64,000 nt of DNA, from positions 62,001 through 126,000 of the forward strand of contig NZ_JAHCMU010000016.1 of assembly GCF_018449435.1 (NCBI RefSeq), written 5' to 3'. A program made the position numbers and the translations under genes. The stretch comes from Flagellimonas sp. 389. Its GTDB lineage: Bacteria; Bacteroidota; Bacteroidia; Flavobacteriales; Flavobacteriaceae. Of this stretch, positions 1 to 8,331 are shown in pieces (the stretch's first letter is position 1; every line of letters begins with the position of its first letter). The notes under the pieces are model-generated. The model had not been told where the DNA came from. It worked only from the letters and a program-made list of their open reading frames with translations, and searched no databases.

Positions 1-353
1 GTTTTTCCGTGCGGTTTTGGATTGCCTTTTTCATCCAGATTCACCATAATGATATTATCAACGGTAACAATACTTTCGTGGGTCATCTTGTTGCGCACCT
101 CACAGTTCAATGAGATGGATGTAGTACCAAATTTTATGACCTCTATGCCAATTTCAACGATGTCGCCCTTTTCTGCGGTACTCATAAAATTGATTTCGGA
201 AATATATTTGGTCACTACTTTTTTACTTTCTAATTGAACAATGCTGTACAATGCGGCCTCTTCATCTATCCAAGCAAGTAACTTACCGCCAAACAAAGTT
301 CCATTGGCATTTAAATCTTCGGGCTTTACCCATTTTCTTGTATGAAATCTCAT
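1..353 (-). CDS. Acyl-CoA thioesterase, hotdog fold (partial, C-terminus beyond window)
   Basis: The first about 117 residues of a YciA/BFIT-type acyl-CoA thioesterase, which hydrolyses acyl-CoA to free acid and CoA in the cytoplasm. The N-terminal stretch reads MRFHTRKWVKPEDLN followed by NANGTLFGGKLLAWID, the characteristic hotdog helix region with the conserved N-x-x-G-x-x-x-G-G pattern. A later segment with an EVRNKM-type strand is also typical. The ATG at 353 is preceded by a TANNTTTG promoter box at 384-391. The gene runs off the left edge, so its total length cannot be given. Substrate chain length cannot be inferred. Family assignment is secure, specific substrate is not. Confidence 0.85.
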   Translation of the reverse strand, partial: MRFHTRKWVKPEDLNANGTLFGGKLLAWIDEEAALYSIVQLESKKVVTKYISEINFMSTAEKGDIVEIGIEVIKFGTTSISLNCEVRNKMTHESIVTVDNIIMVNLDEKGNPKPHGK

Positions 354-383
354 AAGAATTTTGTTTTTCTACTTGTTGTCAAA

Positions 384-391
384 CAAATTTA
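384..391 (-). promoter_or_regulatory. Bacteroidota -7 promoter box for the thioesterase gene
   Basis: On the minus strand this reads TAAATTTG, an exact match to the TANNTTTG -7 element of the Bacteroidota primary sigma factor, 30 bases upstream of the thioesterase ATG. A clear -33 TTG is not evident. Confidence 0.6.
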
Positions 392-514
392 GGATAAAAA
401 AATATGGATAGTAATAGGCATTTTTCACTTTGTCCCTAGAATTGCACGCAACGAATTTTTTACGTTAAAAAATCAGAATAAATGAATTTATTACCGTCTT
501 GACCAAGGATATTC

Positions 515-1414
515 CTAATCAAATAAATTCTTCTGAGGCAGGTTTGCTGTCTTGGGAATTGTTAGGTCGCAACCCAGTCTTTGATTCAATTTTTCAATGA
601 AATAAGCCGATAACAAAGGGGATTCCAGTTCCAAGTTTTGATGAACGAAAAAATGAATGTTTTGTAGTCCTTTTGCTTTCCAATCAGCAAGTTTGTTGAC
701 CCAGTCATCCAACCTGTTGTAATCTGAGGCATGATTGGCACCCACATACCTGATGAAAGCTTCATTATTGGTCAATCGCATGTGCATAATATCGCGTCGG
801 CCTGCGGTATCTACTAAAACATTGGCAATATTGTTCTCTTCCAATAAGTGATACAGTTCTTGAGCTACTTTTTCATCTGTAAACCAATCTGTGTGCCGAA
901 ACTCCATTGCCAAGGGAAACTCTTTTGGCCAATAGTTTACAAACTGCACTACCCTATCCCAATTTTTTGGCCCAAAGTTATTGTGCATCTGTAAAAAAAT
1001 AGTACCCAGTTTATCCTTTAATTGTGCTGTAACTTCCAAATATCTATCAACAATGTCGTACACCTTGTCGTTCAATCTGCGTAGGTGGCTCACTTCATTG
1101 GTCATTTTAGGAAAGAACTTGAAACCTTCTGGGGTTTTATCATACCATTTTTGGTACTGTTCAGCCGGAAAAATTCTGTAGAACGTGGCATTCAATTCGA
1201 TACAATTAAATTGGGATGAGTAGTACGCCAATTCATCTTTGGTACCCCTTGGATAAAAGTTTTTGAGGTCTTGTCTGTTCCATTTGGCACAGCCCACATA
1301 GATATTGGTTTTCTCGATTTTTGGAATATTGGAGAGCAATACTTCCGTATCTGGGTGGTCTTGGGGAATGGTAAAATCGATTAATTCTGGATGTTCTACT
1401 TTTCCGAATTTCAT
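515..1414 (-). CDS. DUF72 (YecE-like) family protein
   Basis: A 299-residue protein of the DUF72/YecE family, a predicted TIM-barrel fold of unknown enzymatic role. The family hallmarks are visible: an early YVGCAKWN strand, the FYPRGTKDELAYYSSQFN region, NATFYRIFPAEQYQKWY, a FKFFPKMTNEVSH strand, AMEFRHTDWF, and a late IHFFVHQN. Length fits the family (about 240-300). It stands alone on its strand with its own promoter box at 1434-1441 and is divergent from the next gene. No catalytic function has been firmly established for this family, so none is assigned. Confidence 0.88.
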   Translation of the reverse strand: MKFGKVEHPELIDFTIPQDHPDTEVLLSNIPKIEKTNIYVGCAKWNRQDLKNFYPRGTKDELAYYSSQFNCIELNATFYRIFPAEQYQKWYDKTPEGFKFFPKMTNEVSHLRRLNDKVYDIVDRYLEVTAQLKDKLGTIFLQMHNNFGPKNWDRVVQFVNYWPKEFPLAMEFRHTDWFTDEKVAQELYHLLEENNIANVLVDTAGRRDIMHMRLTNNEAFIRYVGANHASDYNRLDDWVNKLADWKAKGLQNIHFFVHQNLELESPLLSAYFIEKLNQRLGCDLTIPKTANLPQKNLFD

Positions 1415-1433
1415 GGACGAGGTTTTATTAGCG

Positions 1434-1441
1434 CAAAATTA
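1434..1441 (-). promoter_or_regulatory. Bacteroidota -7 promoter box for the DUF72 gene
   Basis: Minus-strand TAATTTTG, an exact TANNTTTG match, 19 bases upstream of the ATG at 1414. Confidence 0.6.
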
Positions 1442-1538
1442 AGGATAAATAGACCCTGTTCATAACATCGTTAAAAACTATTGGCACTTCTAAAAATGTA
1501 CAGTTTGTGATTGTGTAACTTTAGTAAAACTTACGACC

Positions 1539-1946
1539 ATGGATTCAAGATCCAAGAATCTTTTGGACATTCGTCCAGAGATTGCACAAGCCCGGCTACA
1601 TGATACTATGAGCCGCGATGAGCGTTTTCAAAATAAAACTTTACGTCCAGTCATCAAATTTCAGAATCTCTTGCTCATAGAGGTTTTTAGAAATTATATT
1701 GATAAACACAAAGGCGCATTTTACGATCTTTCCTTGGAAAAAAGATTGGAGTTTATTGAAAAATCAATCCAGAAGGATATCAAGTTCCGTAATTCGCTAA
1801 AAGGGATAATCATTGGGCAGTTTACTGTTGAAGAGTATCAAAACTACATTCAAAATTCCTCTGCGCTCAACAAGCGTATGATGAATATGGTCATTGAGCG
1901 GATAAAAGACCAAGTGCAATTATTGGATAACGCAGTATTAGTCTAA
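1539..1946 (+). CDS. Conserved flavobacterial protein of unknown function, 135 aa
   Basis: A 135-residue, charged, mainly helical cytoplasmic protein without signal peptide or membrane segment. It contains the segments SRDERFQNKTLRPVIKFQN and IQKDIKFRNSLKGIIIGQF, which I associate with a widespread flavobacterial family sometimes labelled glyoxalase in databases. I see no vicinal-oxygen-chelate metal-ligand pattern that would support that label. The last nine bases overlap the 3' end of the convergent DUF2461 gene. The ATG at 1539 gives the expected family length. Function unknown. Confidence 0.75.
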   Translation: MDSRSKNLLDIRPEIAQARLHDTMSRDERFQNKTLRPVIKFQNLLLIEVFRNYIDKHKGAFYDLSLEKRLEFIEKSIQKDIKFRNSLKGIIIGQFTVEEYQNYIQNSSALNKRMMNMVIERIKDQVQLLDNAVLV

Positions 1947-2618
1947 GATGGATTCCCCGTTAAGGTTGGTGGTCAAAATATCGCTCATCAAATCAAAATA
2001 GGGTCTAATGGACTTGAACGATTCATCCAAGGTTTCTATGAACGAATCGGATAGCACCTCTTTATCTGAAAAATTTCTAATAAAGATGAATTGCTTTTTC
2101 TTAATTAAATCGATGTCCGAGTGCTCTTTGTCAAAACCTTTGGGAGCTGTTTTTACTTCATCCCCTTCTAAATCGCCCCAAACTTTTTTAAACTTTTTTT
2201 CATTGATAATTTCCCTAAATTCCGATGCATCCATCTCCAATTCTTTCCGAATACGAAGCAAATCCTCCTTATTTGGATTCCAAAAGCCTGTCGCAATAAA
2301 TGAACCCCCAGGTTTAATATGAACGTAGTATCCGCCCCTCAAATGGGCACCCAATCTTGAGAATGAACCGGCAAAATGTGTTTTGTAAGGTGTCTTGTCC
2401 TTTGAAAAACGAACATCCCGATAAATACGGAACATTTTCATTTTTTCAATGTCATCATGTACATTCAATTTCTCTTGAAGCACAGCATAGAAAGATTTAA
2501 CCTCGGCTTCGTAATTTTTAAAAGTGACCTTGTTCGCTTCAAACCATTCTTTATTGTTATTCTTTGCTAGCTTTTTTAAAATATCAAAAGCTTCTTTGGT
2601 AATTTTAGGATTCTTCAC
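1938..2618 (-). CDS. DUF2461 (TIGR02453) family protein
   Basis: A 226-residue member of the DUF2461/TIGR02453 family of unknown function. Typical features are the N-terminal LKKLAKNNNKEWFEANK segment, the FRIYRDVRFSKDKTPYKTH motif near residue 65, and GGYYVHIKPGGSFIATGFW near residue 95. The reading frame begins at a GTG (2618). No in-frame ATG lies between the preceding stop and that GTG, so GTG is the likely start. The gene ends convergently inside the 3' end of the neighbouring 135-aa gene (9-base overlap) and is divergent from cysE. Confidence 0.85.
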   Translation of the reverse strand: MKNPKITKEAFDILKKLAKNNNKEWFEANKVTFKNYEAEVKSFYAVLQEKLNVHDDIEKMKMFRIYRDVRFSKDKTPYKTHFAGSFSRLGAHLRGGYYVHIKPGGSFIATGFWNPNKEDLLRIRKELEMDASEFREIINEKKFKKVWGDLEGDEVKTAPKGFDKEHSDIDLIKKKQFIFIRNFSDKEVLSDSFIETLDESFKSIRPYFDLMSDILTTNLNGESILD

Positions 2619-2713
2619 AGTGTGGAAAGGATGTGTTATTTTTAAGCTAAAGTTAACGATTTCCTCCAGTGGGGGATAATGATTTAGCTATTTTTAAACT
2701 TTTTGACGTTATC

Positions 2714-3508
2714 ATGAATAAGGAATCTATTATTGCGGCTCTCAACAAGCACAAAAAACTACCCCACTTAGACTATAGACTTAAAGAAGAAACGGAGCAA
2801 TTTACCAACACGCTTTTTTATACACTTTTTGATGTAAATACGCCTGTTGCCGACAATCTTGATGCACTAGGTGAAAAATTCAGCCTACTTGTGGAACTGG
2901 CCTGTTGGGAATCGGACAAGCCATGTACTAAGGTATGGGAACATTATATTCAGTGCTTGCCTGGCATCTTGGAAAAATTAAACTTGGATGCTAAAGCAAT
3001 TTTGGATTGTGACCCTGCTTCTTTATCCATTCAAGAAGTGTATATGGCCTATCCCGGATTTTATGCGATTACCATTTACAGATTGGCACACGAACTTTAC
3101 AATCAAGGATTTCCCCTAGTTCCAAGATTAATGACGGAATATGCCCATAGACAAACCGGTGTGGACATCAACCCCGGGGCACAAATTGGGGAATCGTTCT
3201 TTATTGATCATGCAACGGGAGTGGTTATAGGGGAAACAGCAGTGATTCATGATAACGTAAAAGTATATCAAGGTGTTACGTTAGGAGCACTTTATGTTGC
3301 CAAGCATCTACAAAAAGTCAAAAGACATCCAACCATCATGTCCAATGTTACTATTTACGCCAATGCAACTATTTTAGGAGGGGAAACTGTTATTGGCGAG
3401 AATTCAATAATTGGTGGTAACGCGTGGTTGACAGCATCCGTTCCTGCTAATTCTACCGTTTTTCATACGCCAGAAATAAAAATAAAGACCGTTTCCAATG
3501 TCCAATAG
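2714..3508 (+). CDS. cysE: Serine O-acetyltransferase
   Basis: Transfers an acetyl group from acetyl-CoA to L-serine, giving O-acetylserine for cysteine synthesis. The N-terminal half is helical. The C-terminal half is a left-handed beta-helix of hexapeptide repeats ([59 protein letters not shown]). The conserved [10 protein letters not shown] segment carries the catalytic His. An in-frame GTG lies upstream at 2669, but the ATG at 2714 (MNKESII) fits the family better and gives 264 residues. The gene overlaps cysM by 11 bases, so the two enzymes of cysteine synthesis are translationally coupled. Confidence 0.93.
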   Translation: MNKESIIAALNKHKKLPHLDYRLKEETEQFTNTLFYTLFDVNTPVADNLDALGEKFSLLVELACWESDKPCTKVWEHYIQCLPGILEKLNLDAKAILDCDPASLSIQEVYMAYPGFYAITIYRLAHELYNQGFPLVPRLMTEYAHRQTGVDINPGAQIGESFFIDHATGVVIGETAVIHDNVKVYQGVTLGALYVAKHLQKVKRHPTIMSNVTIYANATILGGETVIGENSIIGGNAWLTASVPANSTVFHTPEIKIKTVSNVQ

Positions 3509-4382
3509 CATTCTTGATTTAATAGGCAATACGCCTCTGGTCGAATCCAAGGTTTTGAATACCAATCCTAATGTGAAATTATTGTTCAAGCTAGAAGGAC
3601 ACAATCCAGGCGGTAGTGTAAAGGATAGACCAGCTCTGAACATGATACGGGCAGGCATGGAACGGGGCGAGATTACAAAAAATTCAAAACTTATTGAGGC
3701 GACCAGTGGAAATACAGGTATCGCCCTAGCTATGATTGCCGGAATCTATGGACTTGACATTGAGCTTGTGATGCCAGAAAACTCTACAAAAGAACGTGTA
3801 CAGACCATGAGAGCATATGGTGCCAAGGTCACTCTAACCTCTGCTGATGTTGGTATAGAAGGTGCTCGAGATTATACAGAAGCTAAAGTAAAACATGAAG
3901 GGTACCAAATGCTCAACCAATTTGGGAATGATGATAATTGGAAGGCGCACTATAAAACCACTGGACCAGAAATCTGGAAAGATACAAATGGACAGGTCAC
4001 ACATTTTGTTTCGAGTATGGGCACAACGGGTACAATCATGGGGACGTCGAGTTTTTTAAAAGAGCAAAATGCCAATATTCAAATAGTAGGTGTACAACCA
4101 ACGGATAATTCAAAAATCCCTGGAATACGAAAATGGCCCGAAGCTTATTTACCAAAGATCTTTAACCCTGAAAAAGTAGATACCGTAATGGAAGTGAGCC
4201 AGGAAGAAGCACACCAAATGGCTAAAAGATTGGCTAAAGAAGAAGGTGTTTTTTCTGGGATGAGCAGTGGCGGTGCAGCTACCATTGCACTTCGCTTGGC
4301 AAAATCCCTAGAAAGTGGAACTATTGTTTCCATCGTTTGTGATAGAGGTGATAGGTATTTGTCTTCAGATTTGTTCGAGTAA
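3498..4382 (+). CDS. cysM: Cysteine synthase B (O-acetylserine sulfhydrylase)
   Basis: A 294-residue PLP enzyme converting O-acetylserine and sulfide (or thiosulfate in CysM) to cysteine. The PLP-lysine motif is seen as [11 protein letters not shown] near residue 40, the substrate loop as [12 protein letters not shown], and the PLP phosphate-binding loop as [11 protein letters not shown] near residue 175. The C-terminal [12 protein letters not shown] motif is present. The shorter length and the KDRPA sequence favour the CysM rather than the CysK subgroup. It overlaps cysE by 11 bases. The convergent hydrolase gene ends 2 bases beyond its stop. Confidence 0.92.
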   Translation: MSNSILDLIGNTPLVESKVLNTNPNVKLLFKLEGHNPGGSVKDRPALNMIRAGMERGEITKNSKLIEATSGNTGIALAMIAGIYGLDIELVMPENSTKERVQTMRAYGAKVTLTSADVGIEGARDYTEAKVKHEGYQMLNQFGNDDNWKAHYKTTGPEIWKDTNGQVTHFVSSMGTTGTIMGTSSFLKEQNANIQIVGVQPTDNSKIPGIRKWPEAYLPKIFNPEKVDTVMEVSQEEAHQMAKRLAKEEGVFSGMSSGGAATIALRLAKSLESGTIVSIVCDRGDRYLSSDLFE

Positions 4383-4383
4383 A

Positions 4384-5181
4384 CTATTCCAGCTCCTCTT
4401 TGATTCCTTCTCTAAAAGTTTCAAATTCTATCAAATTATTGTGATTCCCATTTTTAATGGTGTACATTTTTTTATCTTCACTTGATATGGCAATGTATAA
4501 TTTTTTGCCTGATTCATAAGAAACAACATTGTCAAGTGTTCCATGAAAAATACGAACAGGAGCAGATACGTTTTGAATATACTCAAATGAAGTCATTTTA
4601 TATTTTAAAACGTGTTTGACGGGTAAAAAGGGGAAACGATTTTGAGCTTCGTCCAACAAACTATAAAAAGGAGTTTCCAAAATCAGTTTTTTTGGCTTGT
4701 TATTGGATGCTAAATTGGTTGCAATACCAGACCCTAAGGAACGACCATAGACAACAATACTATCTTCTTCATAGAAGTCCAGTGCATAATCATAGAACAG
4801 TTGCGCATCCTCATACAGTGCCGATTCGCTCAGTTTTCCGGTACTTTTTCCATAGGTCCTATAATCCATGACAATGACATCATAGTGCAATTGCACAAAT
4901 GAAGAAGCAATGTGCCCCCATCTGGATAAATCGCCCGCATTGCCATGAAAATATAGTATCAAGCCTTTTGGATTCTCTTGCTTAAAATGTAGTGCATTTA
5001 ATTTTGCATTGTCAGTACCTTCTAAAAATAGTTCTTCAAAATTGTGGGTAAATGAATATTCATAATCCATTGGAAGTTCTGAAGGTAGAAAAATGAGTTT
5101 TTCTTGAAGAAAATAAAGCATCGCTATAAGTAGTAAAAATAAAGATAAGATGGATAGCCCAAAACGTCTAAGCTTTTGCAT
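4384..5181 (-). CDS. Membrane-anchored alpha/beta hydrolase
   Basis: A 265-residue alpha/beta hydrolase with an N-terminal hydrophobic anchor (about residues 8-25). Visible active-site elements are the oxyanion-hole strand YFHGNAGDLSRWG, the nucleophile elbow YGRSLGSG, the acid FHGTLDNVVS and the terminal His in NGNHNNL. It resembles the bem46/YfhR/DUF-type serine hydrolases. Its start overlaps the end of the upstream paralogous hydrolase gene by 14 bases, so the pair forms a two-gene operon that arose by duplication. Substrate unknown. Confidence 0.85.
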   Translation of the reverse strand: MQKLRRFGLSILSLFLLLIAMLYFLQEKLIFLPSELPMDYEYSFTHNFEELFLEGTDNAKLNALHFKQENPKGLILYFHGNAGDLSRWGHIASSFVQLHYDVIVMDYRTYGKSTGKLSESALYEDAQLFYDYALDFYEEDSIVVYGRSLGSGIATNLASNNKPKKLILETPFYSLLDEAQNRFPFLPVKHVLKYKMTSFEYIQNVSAPVRIFHGTLDNVVSYESGKKLYIAISSEDKKMYTIKNGNHNNLIEFETFREGIKEELE

Positions 5182-6043
5182 TGGCGCGTTTTGAAGAGTG
5201 TTTTACATTAATACTGGAACCTTCTAGATCCACTTTCTTGGGTTTTGTCGTAATGATTTCTGTCAGCATGTTATGATACGATTCAAAAGTGTTTAAATTT
5301 TTGTGTCCCCCTCCTATTACCGTGTAAAGTTTGGTAAGCTCAGGTTTAATTTTTGAGAGTTTGACACTTGTTTTATAGGGTATTAACTTATCATCCGTGC
5401 CATGGATAATATGAATTGGGCAGTTTACATATTTTAACCATTTGTAGGTTGGCATTGGAAATTTTATCAGTAAAGAAAGTGGCATAAACGGAATAAACTT
5501 TTTTGCGACCTTGCTCAAACTATAGTACGGGGCATCCAATATCAACATACGGGGGTTGTTCATTGAAGCTAATTTTGCGGCGAAACCGGAACCCATGGAA
5601 CGACCATAAAGTATAATGTATTTTTCGGTCACTTTATCCTTAAGCTTGTTATAGATGACCTGCATGTCACGTTTGACCGCTTTTTGGGTTCTTCTCCCCG
5701 TACTCTTTCCAAAACCACGGTAGTCAACCATAATAACATCATAACCATGACGCGTAAAATCAACGGCAAACTTTCCCCATCCTTTTATACTTTTTGAATT
5801 TCCCTTCAGATAAAAAACTATTCCCTTTGGTTTTTCCGACTTAAAATGCAGTCCATTGATAACTGCCCCATCCCTAGTCTCAACATTGTACTCTTCAATT
5901 ACCTGATTGTCGTAATGAAACTGAAAGTCTTTGGATAGTTTTTCAGGCTTAAAAAGAAAATAATCCTGTAAAAAATAAAGTAAAACACTAATCACCAAAT
6001 AGCTCGCAAGAACAACCAGTAAAATGTAAAGCCAGTTTGGCAT
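5168..6043 (-). CDS. Membrane-anchored alpha/beta hydrolase paralogue with KGN in place of HGN
   Basis: A 291-residue paralogue of the downstream hydrolase, with an N-terminal anchor (about residues 5-25). The nucleophile elbow YGRSMGSG, the acid region HGTDDKLIP and the catalytic His in GGGHKNL are present. In the oxyanion strand, however, the usual HGN is YLKGNSKSIKGWG, i.e. Lys replaces His. The frame is open back to a TTG at 6070, but the ATG at 6043 starts directly before the membrane anchor and is preferred. The C-terminal tail of about 30 residues is Lys/Ser-rich. Substrate unknown. Confidence 0.83.
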   Translation of the reverse strand: MPNWLYILLVVLASYLVISVLLYFLQDYFLFKPEKLSKDFQFHYDNQVIEEYNVETRDGAVINGLHFKSEKPKGIVFYLKGNSKSIKGWGKFAVDFTRHGYDVIMVDYRGFGKSTGRRTQKAVKRDMQVIYNKLKDKVTEKYIILYGRSMGSGFAAKLASMNNPRMLILDAPYYSLSKVAKKFIPFMPLSLLIKFPMPTYKWLKYVNCPIHIIHGTDDKLIPYKTSVKLSKIKPELTKLYTVIGGGHKNLNTFESYHNMLTEIITTKPKKVDLEGSSINVKHSSKRANAKA

Positions 6044-6293
6044 GTAGTTGGTTTTTGTTTCAAAATACAAAAAAACTTTTTAGCCAAGCCTAGTATCCTA
6101 TTTGTCAATCCATTAAAAATTGAAATAGCCATATTTTTCGTTGCGATATAAAAAGATTCTATTCAAGTACTGTTTTTTAATCATTTTTTGTCAGATGAAC
6201 CAGCATTTTTAACTACATATCGATTTGTTTCTAGCTTCAGAATTCTAATCGTTTTATTTACACTGCGTTAACTAGCACAAATTTGAGAATGAT

Positions 6294-6776
6294 ATGAAAT
6301 CTGTATCTAAAATTTTGAATTGGAAAAGAACTAATACTCTTATCGCTGTAATTTTAATACTGCTGATTGGATTGAATTTTTATGGACCATATACCAATAA
6401 ATTCTACTTCTTTAAGCTTGGTAATTATGTTTTGCCATTTCTTAGTATTGTACATTTCTTGTATATGTACGTGATTTGGTTTAAAATGACGGAGGAGGAA
6501 TTGCCAGACCCAAAAATGAGAAATCTAGAATACGGGTTGTATGCCGTAGTGCTTTTTTATGTTTTCAAGGTTTATGATATGTTCATCATCTTTGACTCGG
6601 CGTCCCAATATCAGCAGCATTTAATATCATCAATGTTTGAACCAATGGTTATTATCTCCATAACACTATATGGCTTTATGTTGGCATTGACCTTATTCTC
6701 TTTTTGGCAACGCAAGCGTTTTATAGGAGGTTATAATTTTGATAACTATAACGATAACCTTAACATCTGGCAATAA
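6294..6776 (+). CDS. Four-helix membrane protein of unknown function
   Basis: A 160-residue protein with four predicted membrane helices at about residues 14-33, 43-63, 80-100 and 116-137, and a hydrophilic C-terminal tail rich in Asn, Tyr and Asp (residues 140-160). No catalytic motif is recognised. It is preceded by about 250 bases of AT-rich intergenic DNA without any other coding signal. It ends 2 bases before the convergent chelatase-like ATPase gene. No family name is offered. Confidence 0.7.
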   Translation: MKSVSKILNWKRTNTLIAVILILLIGLNFYGPYTNKFYFFKLGNYVLPFLSIVHFLYMYVIWFKMTEEELPDPKMRNLEYGLYAVVLFYVFKVYDMFIIFDSASQYQQHLISSMFEPMVIISITLYGFMLALTLFSFWQRKRFIGGYNFDNYNDNLNIWQ

Positions 6777-6778
6777 TT

Positions 6779-8248
6779 CTAAAGTCCTCTTATGTAACTT
6801 CCATAAAGGTCTTTAAATTGATACCCTTCGGTAAAACGGTTTTTCGTTAGTTTTTTATGTGCGACCAATCCCCAGAGCAATAACTCTTTCATAAAGTAGG
6901 AATCTCCTTTTGAAACAGATGGTTGATGTTCAGCAATGAGTTTGTTCAAAGGTTTTACAGCATCCAATTTGTTTTGGTATTCTTCATCTGTATCCTCGTC
7001 AAGAAGCTCAAAGCCCTCACCATCAAAAAACCAATGAATCAAATCATCGTATGCGGTTTCGGCATCTTTACGTTCTAATTTTGCTATTTCTGGAAAATAG
7101 TTTGGAAATAGGGATTTTATAGCATCTTCAATAAGTATTTCTGCCACAGATCCTGCGCCTTCTTGTTCTCCTTCGTAAACCAGTTCAATTTTTCCGGTGA
7201 TAGATGGAACCACACCCATAAAGTCGCTCAAGCGTACTGTGGTTTGCTTTTCTCCAGACCTGACTATTCTTCTTTCTGCCGTGCTTAAAAGATTCTCAAA
7301 CGCTGTGATACTCATTCTAGCGCTAACGCCACTTTTGGCATCTACATATTCACTGTTCCGTGCTTCAAAACTGATTTGTTCCAAAACGTCCATCGCTATT
7401 TCGGGCACTTGAACACTATCTTGTTGTCTCCCGTCCAATTGTGCCTCTTGTTTGGTAATTTTCTTGGCAATTTCCAATGAATCGGGATAATGGGTCAATA
7501 TTTGCGAGCCGATTCTATCTTTTAAAGGTGTAACAATACTGCCTCTATTGGTGTAATCTTCAGGATTAGCGGTAAAAACGAATTGTAGGTCCAAGGAGAG
7601 TCGCAACTTAAATCCACGAATCTGTATATCTCCCTCTTGTAGTATGTTAAATAAGGCTACTTGTATTCTTGCTTGAAGGTCTGGCAATTCGTTAATAACG
7701 AAAATACAACGATTAGCGCGTGGAATCATACCAAAATGAATGACCCTATCGTCCGCATAGGATAATTTTAGATTTGCTGCTTTTATGGGGTCAATATCGC
7801 CTATTAAATCAGCAACAGTTACGTCTGGTGTAGCCAATTTTTCATAGAATCGTTCGTCTCTATGAATCCAATGAATCGGGGTCTCATCACCTTTTTCTTT
7901 GATGAGTTCAGTTGCATACCTAGAAATGGGTTGAAATGGGTCATCATGTACTTCAGAGCCTTCTACAACCGGAATCCATTCATCCAACAATTGAACCATT
8001 AACCTAGCCAAGCGCGTCTTGGCCTGCCCTCTAAGTCCAAGCAGGTTGATATTGTGTCGTGATAGAATCGCACGTTCCAATTCTGGTATTACCGTGTTTT
8101 CATATCCCCAAACGCCATGAAAGGTTTCTTCGCCCTGAGCAATTTTTTCCAATAGATTTTCTCGCAACTCATCTTTTATGCTCTTGGACTGGTAACCTAA
8201 TTTCTTTAATTCACCTAAGGTTTTTATTTTTTTTGTATCTATTTTCAT
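6779..8248 (-). CDS. AAA+ ATPase, magnesium-chelatase subunit I / MoxR-like
   Basis: A 489-residue AAA+ ATPase. Residues 71-79 form the phosphate loop GLRGQAKTR, with Ala in place of the last Gly. The second acidic motif reads CIFVINELPDL, with Asn-Glu instead of Asp-Glu, and is followed by a sensor region FVFTANPEDYTNRGSIVTPLKDRIG. The C-terminal third has helical lid and acidic segments. It lies downstream of a VWA-domain gene on the same strand, so the pair resembles the ChlI/ChlD or MoxR/VWA arrangement in which the ATPase remodels a target recruited by the VWA protein. No chlorophyll or cobalamin genes are nearby, so a metal-chelatase role is unlikely. The target is unknown. Confidence 0.82.
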   Translation of the reverse strand: MKIDTKKIKTLGELKKLGYQSKSIKDELRENLLEKIAQGEETFHGVWGYENTVIPELERAILSRHNINLLGLRGQAKTRLARLMVQLLDEWIPVVEGSEVHDDPFQPISRYATELIKEKGDETPIHWIHRDERFYEKLATPDVTVADLIGDIDPIKAANLKLSYADDRVIHFGMIPRANRCIFVINELPDLQARIQVALFNILQEGDIQIRGFKLRLSLDLQFVFTANPEDYTNRGSIVTPLKDRIGSQILTHYPDSLEIAKKITKQEAQLDGRQQDSVQVPEIAMDVLEQISFEARNSEYVDAKSGVSARMSITAFENLLSTAERRIVRSGEKQTTVRLSDFMGVVPSITGKIELVYEGEQEGAGSVAEILIEDAIKSLFPNYFPEIAKLERKDAETAYDDLIHWFFDGEGFELLDEDTDEEYQNKLDAVKPLNKLIAEHQPSVSKGDSYFMKELLLWGLVAHKKLTKNRFTEGYQFKDLYGSYIRGL

Positions 8249-8281
8249 TCTTTTTCGATCAATTTTTTTATTTCAATAGTT

Positions 8282-8304
8282 CACCCTTCCACAAGCTCAG
8301 GGTG
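8282..8304. repeat. REP-like palindrome (single copy)
   Basis: A 23-bp interrupted palindrome between the two chelatase-like genes: CACCCT at the left and AGGGTG at the right around an 11-base centre. It matches the common intergenic type CACCCTGAGCTTG...AAGGGTG seen in many bacteria and resembles the element at 12709-12729. The spacer between the genes is only 83 bases. Confidence 0.6.
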
Positions 8305-8331
8305 GCATGCTGTTTATGTGTTACTAAAATC

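Noticed and set aside
1539..1946. Glyoxalase annotation of the 135-aa protein
   Set aside because: No metal-binding pattern of glyoxalases is visible; the label is probably a propagated error.
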